A stretch of DNA of 15,207 nt from Anaerolineae bacterium (GCA_016934645.1 JAFGSL010000237.1:1-15207), one strand, 5' to 3'; positions 1-9,163 are shown, numbered from the stretch's first letter. Notes: generated by a model from the letters alone, not told the origin. Numbers and translations are program-made.

Positions 1-1
1 C

Positions 2-274
2 GGTCAAGAGGACGCCATCGTCGCTCTGCACGAAAGCTGGGAACGCGACCAACGTGTGCGCATCCCAGGGTATCTCTCGGGTGAGTTATTGCGTGTTATC
101 CAGGACCCGCAGGCGTTTGTTGATATCGCTCGCTATGAAAGCGCAGCGGCAGCGCAGGTTGCGGCTGCCGACCCGGAATACATTGCCTGGCAACAACGTC
201 TGACCAGTCTTACGCAGGGGAGTATGTTTGACGAAGTGTGTAGTTGCGTTTGGCGATCTGAGAGCAGGAGGTGA
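2..274 (+). CDS. Antibiotic biosynthesis monooxygenase-like protein, 5'-truncated
   Basis: The reading frame is open from the window edge to TGA at 272-274 and gives the last 90 residues of a protein. The visible part contains RIPGYLSGELLRVIQDP, then ARYESAAAAQVAAADPEY, then a short amphipathic segment and a final strand FDEVCSCVW. This order of strand, helix, strand and helix, with an aromatic residue followed by a run of Ala before a D-P, resembles the ABM family of small dimeric alpha/beta-barrel proteins, which include quinone or heme-associated monooxygenases. The assignment rests on pattern resemblance only, and the catalytic part, if any, may lie upstream. There is no signal peptide in view and the protein is probably cytoplasmic. 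Its stop codon is embedded in the Shine-Dalgarno sequence of the next gene, so the two are probably cotranscribed and coupled. Confidence 0.6.
   Translation, partial: GQEDAIVALHESWERDQRVRIPGYLSGELLRVIQDPQAFVDIARYESAAAAQVAAADPEYIAWQQRLTSLTQGSMFDEVCSCVWRSESRR
266..274 (+). promoter_or_regulatory. Ribosome-binding site overlapping a stop codon
   Basis: The sequence AGGAGGTGA is a nine-base perfect match to the usual anti-Shine-Dalgarno complement. It ends three bases before the ATG at 278, and its last three bases are the TGA stop of the upstream gene. This fixes the start of the large downstream protein and suggests translational coupling. Confidence 0.85.
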
Positions 275-277
275 AAA

Positions 278-3200
278 ATGAACCGGCAAAACGTTATCAG
301 TTTGATTGTTTTGAGTATGTTGGTCTTGAGTCTGCCCATCCTCGCGTCGTCGGACGTTCCACCGCAGACGAGGTCGGCTGCAGTGGCGCTAGCTCCACTA
401 GACACGACGACGCTCTATGCAACCGCCGACACCTACGTGGATTCGGCCACACCCACGCAGAATTACGGGAGCGTGACGACGCTTTACGTCGGCAACCAAA
501 CCCCCAGTGCTATCGACCGCGCGCTTTTCCGATTTGATTTATCCGGTCTACCGTCAAACGCCGTCATCGACAATGCCAATTTCCGAGCCTATATGAATGT
601 GGCTCCCAGCACGCCGCCGTTGAGCCTGGATGTCGGCGTGTATCGCATCACCGAAAGTTGGAGCGAAACCGGCGTGGTTTGGGGAAACCAACCGGCAGTC
701 TTGTCCATTGGCAAAATCACCGGCGTGGGGATGACAGTGCAATACTACGAATGGGAAGTCACGGGCCTGGCGCAGGATTGGCTTGCCAGCCCCGCCACGA
801 ATTTTGGTCTGGAACTGCGCAGCGAAATCGAGGGGACGGTCGCCTGGCGCGGGTTTGCCAGCCGCGAAGCAACCGCCGCTTCCCGCCCGCAGTTGGTGAT
901 TGAGTATCACCTGCCAACGTGTAGCGATCCACAGGAGCCAAATGACACCTTTGGAGAGGCGTTTCTTATCAGCGCGGGTGTTGAGTATCTCGGTTGTATT
1001 CCCACGCCCAGTGACCTGGACTACTTCCGCTTCGACGTCGCCCCCAACACCGCCATCAGTGTGGAACTCTTCAATCTACCGGCAAACTACGATCTCTATC
1101 TCTACGATCCTGCCCAAGTCTTGCTGGATAGCTCTGCCAACGGCGGGACGACGTCTGAAATGGTTGAGTACACCACCGGCCTTGCCGGTGGCCAGTTCTA
1201 CGCCAAAGTTCAAAGCAGCGGCGAGTGGGATTTGTACAATCCCTATGCCCTCAAGTTGACCCTGACTCCGGTGCCGGTCTGGCCGGATCTGGTCATCAAC
1301 GACGTGTGGTACGAGGATGGTCAGGTGTGTTACGAGATCGAGAACATCGGGTCGGCGACTGCGCTTCAGGGACATTCCACGTCACTGCACATCGATGGTT
1401 TGATGGTAGTCACCGATAGCATCGACGTGGATTTGGCGCCTGGTGCGGCAATACAACGGTGTTTTGCTTATCAGTGGCAATGCACACTGCCACAGGATAC
1501 ACTCACCGTCTGCGCGGATTATGCGGATGACGTCTCCGAGAGCAACGAAAGCAATAACTGTGCTATAGAAATTTGGCCTTGTGAGGGCATTGCGCCGCCC
1601 GCGCTGATTTTGTTGCCCGCCCGGGGCGGTTCAGGTATCACTGCGCAGATGAGTGGGGTTCGCTTCCCTGTCAGCAAGACTGTCGATTTGTATTGGGACG
1701 CCGTGACTTCGGCAAGCAAAATCGGGGAAGCAACCCCGGATGCCGATGGTTACTTTAGTTTGTCTGTCGCCATCCCATCCGGCGCGACGCCCGGTACGCA
1801 CACGGTACTGGCCCACCGAACCAGTGACCCACCCCTACAGGTATCGACGACATTTCAGATTGTCGCGTCCCCAATTCTGAACATAACACCGCTCCAGGGC
1901 CCGCGCGGCTCACGCGTGGCGGTCGCGCTCTCGAACCTGAATCCCGAAGGTGCAATCACGCTCTACTGGGACGCCAACATTCTGCTCGGCCCTCTGCCAC
2001 TCAAAGGCGCGAGCACCTGGGAAGGCATCGTCCTCGTCCCAGGAATCACGTCCGATGGCTCGCACACCGTTAAAGCGGTTATCACAGTTCTGGGGCGCGT
2101 CATCAACCGGGCCAGCGCCTTTTTTCAGGTATTGCCCGGCCCGGCGCCGACGCCTGAGCCACCCCCCACACCCTGGCTTCTCAATGTTCAAGCGCCGGAG
2201 AGGATCATTGTGGGGCAGCCGCTATCCGTTACCGGACATGCTGCCCCGGGTGAAGTGGTAGGGATTGGCATCCTGGGCACGTGGCGCGCGTCGGCGTGGG
2301 ATTACGTCTTCCGGGCCATGCCTGTCATGACTATGACCACCGCCAATGGAGAAGGCGTTTTCAGCGCCCAGGTCGACATTGGCGATGTGACAACCGCCGG
2401 CAGCTCCGATTCGCGTGTAGCCGTCGGGGCAATTTCGCCACGGGGGGCTGATTTTTCAGATGGCATGGTCGTCGTGCCGCAAGCTGACATCACTGGGCGG
2501 GTAACGTATGGGCCGGACGACACGCCGGCAACCTACGCCGTCGTCCGCGCCTTTCGAGACGCGTTCCACGAGACAGTGGCTCGGGCGGACGGTTACTACG
2601 ATTTGTTCCTGTGGCCTGAGGGCGGGAGCGCCAATATCACGGCGCCGGCGACCGACTATAACTTCCCTCCCTTTGAAACCATCCCCGAACGGTGGTTGGG
2701 GGATCCCAGGCCTCTCATCGATCCGCTCATCGCCGCGACCCACCATGAGTACAATCTGTTCGGGGATTTGATTGCCTACCGTTGGTCGGATCCACTGCCG
2801 CTCGTCATTCGCCCAGGCGATCGGTTGGCAATCGATATCCACCTGACCCACGAGATTACCAGCGGCCCGGTGATAACGGAGGTGACGGCCTCCATCGACG
2901 GCAGCCCGCCCGGCGACAATACCTTCGGCACCTACCTCAGTCTACTCACCCTTCCGGAGGGACAGCGTGTGGCGGTCGAGAACACCTTTACCGCCCAAGT
3001 TGCTCCCCTACCGTCTGATAGCGAGATCAGTTGGGTGCGCTTCACCCTCGGCGACGAAACCATCACCGATACGCACGGGGCGAACGGCTGGACGGCCCAA
3101 TTCGACATGAGCGCATTGACACCTGGCAATCACACGCTGACCGTGATTGCGGCCAACGATTACGGCGTCATCAGCGAGGAACCCTGGCAGGGCACGGTCG

Positions 3201-5986
3201 TCGTCTGGGATTCCGCCAAGCGAACATCGTTTGGTTGGTTGGATGAATGGCGCATCATTTGGTCAGCAGTCGAGAAAAAATACACGCTGCGCGCTACCGT
3301 CCCATCCATTTCACCTTTTTGGGAAGAAGACCTGAGCTTGCCGCTCCTCGGCACGCTGCACAACCGGCTTGCCTCAGATGTGGATTTCACCGAAACGTTC
3401 TCCATCAGTGGCACGTGGACGGCCCAGGCGGTCGGTGAATTGGACGCGACCTTGTTGGATGTGGACGTCCTTGAGGAATTGGGTCTCGAAGAGACGACAT
3501 ACACCCTCACACCAAACTTCTATAGCCGGGATGACCGGCGCTATCATGGCCGTCCTAACTATTACGCACTCTACGACCGGACGTGGGAGTTGATCACGTT
3601 TGAACAAACGGTCTATGACGGCATATTGTGGACGTATGCCGGGCTGATCTCGATCGGTATGCGGCTGGACTTCGGCATAGACGGTCGTCTGACCATGAGC
3701 CTTAATCTTGAGGCGGAAGATGGGGTGCCGAGTGGTCGACTCACCCCAGCACTAGGAGCACACGTTAATTTCGACCTGTATGTGGACATCCTGCTAGGAC
3801 TGGCCAGCGCGGGCATTCGAGCCACGCCGCAGTTCATGGCCGAGTTCCCCATAGTTTTCCTGGTTACCGATCCTTACTGTGAAATAGATAATCCCTGCGC
3901 CCGTTTTGCCGTATCGGGTGAGGCGTGGGTCAAAATCGACTTGTGGTTCTGGGAAGAGAGATGGAGTTGGGGACCGATTGACTTTGTGGAAGCCTCCTTC
4001 CCTGAGGGCTGTTCGCCTGCCGGATGGCCGCCACGCACATTGACGCGACAAGCACCGGGCATCGCTCCGAATCGGACACAGTTGTGGATTCGTACTACCC
4101 CGTCAAGCTCGACCCAGGAAGATGAACATCCTGTGATCTTTGCCGCGCCAGCAATTGCCACCAATGACGCCGGTCACGCGATGGCCATTTGGATTGAGGA
4201 TCAAAGTGTGGATCCTAGCCAGCCCAACCCCGAAGTCGTCGCCAGCCTGTGGGACGGCTATGGCTGGAACAGCCCGCAGCGCATCACGGACAACGACCGG
4301 TGGGAGACCGATCCGAAAGTCGTGTTCTTTGCACCGGATCGCGCCCTGGCTGTCTGGACGCAGAACGAACTGCCCCGCGACTATACCGATGATGATCTGA
4401 CATTGGACACGATGCTCGCGAACCAGGAACTGTACTTCAGCGTGTGGGATGGCGTCACGTGGAGCGCGGCAGCCCGACTGACAGATAACGCCCAGCCCGA
4501 CGGGCGTGTTGCCCTTTCCGCCGACATGAGCCGTGGTCGAGCACTGGCGGCTTGGGTTCACGACGAAGACGGTCTCTTGGCAACCAAGGGGGATTGGGAA
4601 ATCTACTTCGCGGCCTGGGATGGCACCGATTGGAGCGCCCCAACCCCTATCAGCCCTAACCCGGCGACTGAACTAGAAGTCGAGTTGGCATACGACGGTG
4701 CTGGTCAGATCTGGGCCGTCTGGATACGCGATCCCGACGGCGACTTGAACGAAACCGCTGCCTCGGATCGCCATCTGGTGTATGCGGCTTGGGATGGTCT
4801 GACCTGGACCGAACCGATATCGCAGACTGGCTGGCCAATCGGTGTACTCTATCCCTCGATTGACTTCGACACTGCCGGCAACCCGCTGATTGTCTTTACC
4901 GTGCGCGGATTGCTGCCCTCCGGCGATCTCGGTGGCGCCGGCCATGACTATCTGTACGCTGCCTACTATCACAATGAGGAGTGGGAGGTAACGCCTGTCA
5001 ATACGCAGATTGCCGCCGAGCATCCCCGCGTCGCGGTAGATCGCCAAGACCGGGCTGTCGTGCTGTTCCGAGGATTTGATCGTCCCAACACGCAAGGCTA
5101 TGTAGGAGAAATGGCCGTCGCTGTCGCCGATCTGACGCAACCCACAATGACCTGGGGGCCGGTTGATTTTCTCACCCAGGACGATGTGTTGGATTGGCAA
5201 ATCGCCTTCGATGTTGACGCTATGACTGGCGACCTGCATGCCTTCGGGATAAAGCAAGGCACTTCCTCGGCGTCAGGTTACGAGCGGATGATGACTGCCG
5301 ACACGAACGGCACTTTGTACAGCCTCAATGCGATGGCTGCGCCTGATCTGACGCTGCGTGAGGTCACTGTATCAGATGCGCACCCGATGTCACAGACCAT
5401 CAACATCAGCGCCACCGTCTTGAACCGGGGACTGGCCGCGGTGGATGGCCCGTTCATCGTGCACTTCGCGCATGGTGACCTGGAGGCCGGGAGCAGCATC
5501 GGTCAGGTGAGTGTACCTGGGCCGCTGGCCCCCAATCTTTCCACGACGGTCAGTGTAGCCTGGTTAGCGCCGTCCGGCGTTCAGACGCTGACCGTGAGCG
5601 CCGACGCGGAGGGGACTATCGCCGAGAGCGACGAAGGGAACAATACCGCTGCGATTGAGATCGGTCGGCCGCCCGCGCCCCGCGCCCTTGTCGCGTCGCG
5701 CGCCCCTGACAGCGGACGCGTGTTGGTGGTATGGCAAGCCCCGGACACGAGCGGCATCGTCGGCTATCGCATCTACCGGTCCGCCGTTGCCGGTGGGCCA
5801 TACGAGCTGATTGGCCTGAGCCTGGACACAGTTTTCGAGGATCGGATCAGCCCACGCTTGGAACAAACAAACTACTACGTCATTACGGCCTTCGATGAGA
5901 TGGATGTATCGTCGAATTACAGCCAGGAAGCCCTCGCTGATCCCTGGGAGGGGCATCGCGTTTACTTGCCGGTGACACTCAAATAA
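278..5986 (+). CDS. Giant secreted multidomain protein (DNRLRE, PPC, CARDB, Ig-like, propeller-like, FN3) with YLP tail
   Basis: This 1902-residue protein has a signal peptide at about 1-24. Visible modules in order (approximate residues): DNRLRE/CBM96-like domain 46-211 (ADTYVDS start, FRFDLSGLP, ASREA, LVIEY end); bacterial pre-peptidase C-terminal domain 215-331 (EPNDTF, DLDYFRFDV, YDLYLYD); CARDB domain 335-432 (SNESNNC end); two related Ig-like repeats 439-532 and 533-619, each with a YWDA core; a Pro-rich linker near 620-633; an Ig-like module to 735; a carboxypeptidase-regulatory-like domain 736-805 (ITGRVTYG); an Ig-like module 862-980; a unique beta-rich region 984-1250; a propeller-like region 1285-1685 with WDG motifs at 1325, 1390, 1447 and 1505; a second CARDB domain 1688-1795; FN3 1798-1890; and the terminal HRVYLPVTLK. 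No protease or glycosidase active site was recognised. The role is probably extracellular adhesion or carbohydrate binding. The start is set by the strong Shine-Dalgarno site just upstream. Confidence 0.9.
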   Translation: MNRQNVISLIVLSMLVLSLPILASSDVPPQTRSAAVALAPLDTTTLYATADTYVDSATPTQNYGSVTTLYVGNQTPSAIDRALFRFDLSGLPSNAVIDNANFRAYMNVAPSTPPLSLDVGVYRITESWSETGVVWGNQPAVLSIGKITGVGMTVQYYEWEVTGLAQDWLASPATNFGLELRSEIEGTVAWRGFASREATAASRPQLVIEYHLPTCSDPQEPNDTFGEAFLISAGVEYLGCIPTPSDLDYFRFDVAPNTAISVELFNLPANYDLYLYDPAQVLLDSSANGGTTSEMVEYTTGLAGGQFYAKVQSSGEWDLYNPYALKLTLTPVPVWPDLVINDVWYEDGQVCYEIENIGSATALQGHSTSLHIDGLMVVTDSIDVDLAPGAAIQRCFAYQWQCTLPQDTLTVCADYADDVSESNESNNCAIEIWPCEGIAPPALILLPARGGSGITAQMSGVRFPVSKTVDLYWDAVTSASKIGEATPDADGYFSLSVAIPSGATPGTHTVLAHRTSDPPLQVSTTFQIVASPILNITPLQGPRGSRVAVALSNLNPEGAITLYWDANILLGPLPLKGASTWEGIVLVPGITSDGSHTVKAVITVLGRVINRASAFFQVLPGPAPTPEPPPTPWLLNVQAPERIIVGQPLSVTGHAAPGEVVGIGILGTWRASAWDYVFRAMPVMTMTTANGEGVFSAQVDIGDVTTAGSSDSRVAVGAISPRGADFSDGMVVVPQADITGRVTYGPDDTPATYAVVRAFRDAFHETVARADGYYDLFLWPEGGSANITAPATDYNFPPFETIPERWLGDPRPLIDPLIAATHHEYNLFGDLIAYRWSDPLPLVIRPGDRLAIDIHLTHEITSGPVITEVTASIDGSPPGDNTFGTYLSLLTLPEGQRVAVENTFTAQVAPLPSDSEISWVRFTLGDETITDTHGANGWTAQFDMSALTPGNHTLTVIAANDYGVISEEPWQGTVVVWDSAKRTSFGWLDEWRIIWSAVEKKYTLRATVPSISPFWEEDLSLPLLGTLHNRLASDVDFTETFSISGTWTAQAVGELDATLLDVDVLEELGLEETTYTLTPNFYSRDDRRYHGRPNYYALYDRTWELITFEQTVYDGILWTYAGLISIGMRLDFGIDGRLTMSLNLEAEDGVPSGRLTPALGAHVNFDLYVDILLGLASAGIRATPQFMAEFPIVFLVTDPYCEIDNPCARFAVSGEAWVKIDLWFWEERWSWGPIDFVEASFPEGCSPAGWPPRTLTRQAPGIAPNRTQLWIRTTPSSSTQEDEHPVIFAAPAIATNDAGHAMAIWIEDQSVDPSQPNPEVVASLWDGYGWNSPQRITDNDRWETDPKVVFFAPDRALAVWTQNELPRDYTDDDLTLDTMLANQELYFSVWDGVTWSAAARLTDNAQPDGRVALSADMSRGRALAAWVHDEDGLLATKGDWEIYFAAWDGTDWSAPTPISPNPATELEVELAYDGAGQIWAVWIRDPDGDLNETAASDRHLVYAAWDGLTWTEPISQTGWPIGVLYPSIDFDTAGNPLIVFTVRGLLPSGDLGGAGHDYLYAAYYHNEEWEVTPVNTQIAAEHPRVAVDRQDRAVVLFRGFDRPNTQGYVGEMAVAVADLTQPTMTWGPVDFLTQDDVLDWQIAFDVDAMTGDLHAFGIKQGTSSASGYERMMTADTNGTLYSLNAMAAPDLTLREVTVSDAHPMSQTINISATVLNRGLAAVDGPFIVHFAHGDLEAGSSIGQVSVPGPLAPNLSTTVSVAWLAPSGVQTLTVSADAEGTIAESDEGNNTAAIEIGRPPAPRALVASRAPDSGRVLVVWQAPDTSGIVGYRIYRSAVAGGPYELIGLSLDTVFEDRISPRLEQTNYYVITAFDEMDVSSNYSQEALADPWEGHRVYLPVTLK
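5954..5983 (+). other. C-terminal YLP motif (HRVYLPVTLK)
   Basis: These are the last ten codons before TAA of the giant secreted protein. The motif follows an FN3 domain and a short DPWEG linker. It shares the pattern H-x-[VI]-Y-L-P-x-x-L-[KR] with three other exported proteins in the window. Confidence 0.75.
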
Positions 5987-6047
5987 ATCTATCACTTTGT
6001 GTTCGATCCCCATCATCCGGAAGGTTTTAATCATCAGACAATTTCAG

Positions 6048-6056
6048 AAGGAGGAG
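6048..6056 (+). promoter_or_regulatory. Ribosome-binding site deciding the start at 6059
   Basis: AAGGAGGAG lies immediately upstream of the ATG at 6059. An in-frame ATG-equivalent start at 5999 would add 20 residues before the signal peptide and has no such site, so 6059 is the better start. Confidence 0.8.
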
Positions 6057-6058
6057 AC

Positions 6059-9000
6059 ATGAATAGCAAAGGCTTGAAACCGACCATACTGCTTGTGGTA
6101 GTCGCATTAGTGCTGGGGTTGCTCGCGCTGGTATCGTTGAGCACGTCGGGGTTGGCGCAGGAATTGCCCTTGTGGGTGGAGAAAGCGCCCGTGGCTCCAC
6201 TGAGCACAACCTTCACCTACCAGGGCCAACTCAAGAATAACGGGCAACCGGTCAACGCCGACTGCTCGCTGGCTTTCCGCCTCTACGACGCGGCGCAGGA
6301 TGGTGTCCAGGTGGGCAGCCCCATCACCCGCACGGTGGCGATCACCGACGGGCTGTTCACCGTGGCGTTGGATTTCGGTGCGGATGTCTTCACCGGCGAC
6401 GCGCGCTGGCTGGGGATCCGCGTGCAGTGCCCCGGCGATGCCGCTGTGATCGAGTTGGGCCGCCAGGCGCTCACGGCTGTGCCCTACGCGCTCTACGCCT
6501 TGTCAGCGCCGTGGAGTGGACTGCGCGACGTGCCGCCGGGTTTCGCCGACGGCGTGGACGATGTTTCGGTCGTCGTCAGCGGCACGCAGGTGTACGCCGG
6601 GACAGGATTGACGCAACTTGCAAGCGGCGACGCCGTCACCCTGAGTCTGAGCGCGCCGTATCGCCTGCCGCAGACATGCGCGAACGGCCAAATCGCCGAG
6701 TGGAACGGCGCGCTGTGGGTCTGCGGGAACGATGATACAGGCGCGGGCGGCGCGTACTGGTCGCTCACTGGCAACACCGGTACGAATCCGCTCATTAACT
6801 TCCTGGGCACCACCGATGCGGTGAGTTTGACGCTGGGCGTGAACGGCGCGCCCGCGCTGCGTCTCGAACCAAACGCGACCAGCCCCAACGTGATCGGCGG
6901 ATACGGCGGCAACGTGGCCTGGGCAGGTGTATACGGCGCGAGTATCGGCGGCGGCGGCGTGGGCGGTGCGGTCAACGGCGTCTATGATCTCTATGGCACG
7001 GTGGGTGGCGGGGTGGGCAACGCAGCCTACGGCGAGATGTCCACAGTGGGCGGCGGTGGGCACAATGCGGCCGGCCGCCACATGGCCACCGTCGGCGGCG
7101 GCGAGTACAACCACGCGGAGGGTGACTACAGCGTCGTCGCCGGTGGAGACGCCAACCACGCCGCATTCGACCACTCCTTCATCGGCGGCGGGCTGCTCAA
7201 TTATGCCGGCGGGCCGATGTCGGTCATCGGCGGGGGCGAATCCATCAGCGTGACCGGTTATGCAGCCACAGTGGCCGGTGGGGCGCACATCACCGTCACC
7301 GGAGCCTATGCCGCCGTTGGCGGGGGCATAGGCAACGATGCCATCGCCGAAGGTACAACTATCGGTGGGGGGAACGGAAACCACGCCAGCGGCACGGATG
7401 CCACCGTGAGTGGCGGCAACTCGAACGCCGCCAGTGGCTTCAGGGCCACCATTGGCGGCGGCGAGAGCAACCTGGTTCCGGCGTTCTACGGTACCATCGC
7501 TGGTGGCTACAATATCACGGTTGCGGGCGGCTATGCCGCCGTGGGCGGTGGTGAAAGCAACGTGGTCACCGCCACACACGGCACGATTGCCGGGGGCTAC
7601 AACATCACCGTCATCGGCGACTATGCCGCCGTCGGCGGAGGATATAACAACACCGCCAGTAGCTGGTATGCCACCGTCGGCGGGGGTGGGGCCAACACCG
7701 CCAGCGGCTATGACGCCACTGTTGGCGGCGGCGCTGGCAACACCGCCATCGCCGAAGGTACAACTATCGGCGGGGGGGACAGCAACACCGCCTACGATTC
7801 TTATGCCACCGTCGGTGGGGGACATAACAACACCGCCAGTGGCGGAGATGCTACCATCGCCGGGGGGTATAACAACATCGCCAGCGGTATATACGCCACC
7901 GTAGGTGGAGGTCAAGCGAACACCGCCAGTGGCTTGGGGGCAGTGATCGCCGGCGGGGGCAGTTCGGCTATGAACCCGAACACAGCCAGCGGTGACTATA
8001 GCGCGATCGGGGGAGGCTCGTGGAATACAGCCAGTGGCCAAAACGCTACCATTGGTGGGGGGTATCACAACGTCGCCAGCGGGTGGTGGGTTCCTACGGT
8101 CGGGGGTGGTTCAAACAACCAGGCCACTGAACAAGCGGCTACCGTAAGCGGTGGTATAGGCAACATGGCCAGCGGGACAGGAGCCAGTATCGGTGGAGGT
8201 TCAGGTAACACCGCCAGTGGTGTAGATGCCACCATCGGTGGGGGCTTGGCAAATATCGTCAGTGGCACGTATGCTACGATTCCAGGAGGCGCCTTTAATG
8301 TAGCTCAGGGCAATTACAGCTTCGCAGCCGGCCGTCGCGCCAGGGCTTTGCACCAGGGGACATTTGTCTGGGCCGACTCGACCGACGCCGATTTCGACTC
8401 AACCGGCAATGACCAGTTCCGGGTGCGGGCCAACGGCGGGGTGCGGATCTACACCGGCGCCAACAGCTCATATTTCGAGAGCAATGGCGGAAATCACATC
8501 AACTCGACCATGGTGCTGTACAACATCGGCGATGGCAGTGCGGCTTATATGGTGGGTAATGGCGGTTCGCCGCTCGCCGAGTTTGATCAATCCGGTGCCG
8601 GCGCTGTGCTGGACCTGCAAAATGCCGGCGACGTTGACGGTAACGGCGGCGGCAACTTTATCACCGGTTACAGCCGGGATGACAGCTTTGACCTGCAATT
8701 CCGCATCACTAGCAGTGGCCAGGGGCGTTCTGACGTCGGTTGGACCACCCCCGCCGAGGACTTCGCCGAAATGCTGCCGGCCGTCGCGGGGTTAGAGCCG
8801 GGCGACGTGTTGGCTATCGGCTCCAATGGCACGCTCGTCCGCTCCACCAAACCCTACCAGACCAGCGTGGTGGGCGTCTACTCCACCCAGCCCGGCTTTA
8901 TCGGTGGCCATCCGGTCGAGGGGCCAATTACGGGCACGATTCCCCTGGCGGTCGTCGGCATCGTGCCGGTCAAGGTGACGGCGGAGAACGGCGCAATTCT

Positions 9001-9154
9001 TCCCGGCGATTTGCTGGTGGCCTCTTCGACACCCGGCTACGCGATGAAGGCCGGTCCCAATCCACCGCAGGGTGCAGTCATCGGCAAGGCGCTGGAGAAA
9101 TTGGATGTGTCGCAAGGCAAAGGCGTCATCAAGATGTTGGCAACGCTACAATAG
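6059..9154 (+). CDS. Secreted adhesin-like protein with 29 YadA-head-type 15-residue repeats
   Basis: This 1031-residue protein starts at 6059, where there is a strong ribosome-binding site. A signal peptide or signal anchor spans about 8-33 (cleavage plausible after GLA). Residues 51-152 form the FTYQG...FRLYDA...LTAVPYALYA domain, which I recall from many bacterial surface proteins. Residues 314-754 hold 29 repeats of consensus [TA][VI]GGGxxNxASGxxA; 27 are exactly 15 residues, one is 20 and one is 16. These resemble the left-handed beta-roll of trimeric autotransporter heads such as YadA. A cap-like segment follows (SFAAGRRARALHQGTFVWAD, then QFRVRANGGVRIYT near 784). Residues 892-1031 are a conserved-looking C-terminal domain (DFAEMLPAV, GVYSTQPGF, GDLLVASSTPGYAMKA, GVIKMLATLQ) to which I can give no formal name. 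There is no beta-barrel anchor and no YLP motif. The protein is probably an extracellular, possibly trimeric, fibre. Its stop overlaps the Shine-Dalgarno site of the next gene. Confidence 0.88.
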   Translation: MNSKGLKPTILLVVVALVLGLLALVSLSTSGLAQELPLWVEKAPVAPLSTTFTYQGQLKNNGQPVNADCSLAFRLYDAAQDGVQVGSPITRTVAITDGLFTVALDFGADVFTGDARWLGIRVQCPGDAAVIELGRQALTAVPYALYALSAPWSGLRDVPPGFADGVDDVSVVVSGTQVYAGTGLTQLASGDAVTLSLSAPYRLPQTCANGQIAEWNGALWVCGNDDTGAGGAYWSLTGNTGTNPLINFLGTTDAVSLTLGVNGAPALRLEPNATSPNVIGGYGGNVAWAGVYGASIGGGGVGGAVNGVYDLYGTVGGGVGNAAYGEMSTVGGGGHNAAGRHMATVGGGEYNHAEGDYSVVAGGDANHAAFDHSFIGGGLLNYAGGPMSVIGGGESISVTGYAATVAGGAHITVTGAYAAVGGGIGNDAIAEGTTIGGGNGNHASGTDATVSGGNSNAASGFRATIGGGESNLVPAFYGTIAGGYNITVAGGYAAVGGGESNVVTATHGTIAGGYNITVIGDYAAVGGGYNNTASSWYATVGGGGANTASGYDATVGGGAGNTAIAEGTTIGGGDSNTAYDSYATVGGGHNNTASGGDATIAGGYNNIASGIYATVGGGQANTASGLGAVIAGGGSSAMNPNTASGDYSAIGGGSWNTASGQNATIGGGYHNVASGWWVPTVGGGSNNQATEQAATVSGGIGNMASGTGASIGGGSGNTASGVDATIGGGLANIVSGTYATIPGGAFNVAQGNYSFAAGRRARALHQGTFVWADSTDADFDSTGNDQFRVRANGGVRIYTGANSSYFESNGGNHINSTMVLYNIGDGSAAYMVGNGGSPLAEFDQSGAGAVLDLQNAGDVDGNGGGNFITGYSRDDSFDLQFRITSSGQGRSDVGWTTPAEDFAEMLPAVAGLEPGDVLAIGSNGTLVRSTKPYQTSVVGVYSTQPGFIGGHPVEGPITGTIPLAVVGIVPVKVTAENGAILPGDLLVASSTPGYAMKAGPNPPQGAVIGKALEKLDVSQGKGVIKMLATLQ
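6998..8320 (+). repeat. Coding tandem repeat array, 29 units of about 45 bp
   Basis: The array covers 441 codons: 27 units of 45 bp, one of 60 bp (with an inserted SSAMN-like stretch around 7960) and one of 48 bp. Units keep the GGG and N-x-x-S/T-G positions while codons differ between copies. A 26-base exact match occurs at 7340-7365 and 7745-7770, exactly 405 bp (nine units) apart. This suggests a past block duplication or gene conversion inside the array. It is coding throughout and is not a CRISPR array. Confidence 0.9.
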
Positions 9155-9158
9155 GAGG
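9153..9158 (+). promoter_or_regulatory. Ribosome-binding site overlapping a stop codon
   Basis: AGGAGG begins on the second base of the TAG stop (9152-9154) of the repeat protein and sits five bases before the ATG at 9164. The overlap indicates translational coupling of the large repeat protein with the small YLP protein. Confidence 0.8.
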
Positions 9159-9163
9159 CTGCA

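Noticed and set aside
5999..6058. Upstream start of the repeat protein at 5999
   Set aside because: It would place 20 polar residues ahead of the signal peptide and lacks the strong AAGGAGGAG site that precedes 6059.
5984..6058. Terminator between the giant protein and the repeat protein
   Set aside because: No inverted repeat with a following T run is visible in the 72-base spacer, so readthrough into the next gene is as likely.
6503..8068. A 521-codon open frame on the minus strand across the repeat array
   Set aside because: It mirrors the 45-bp periodic GC-rich plus-strand repeats; it has no ribosome-binding site or sensible domain content, and the plus-strand gene is clearly real.
6998..8320. 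Regularly spaced repeats resembling a CRISPR array
   Set aside because: The period is coding (45 bp, in frame), units vary at synonymous sites, and there are no identical repeats separated by unique spacers.
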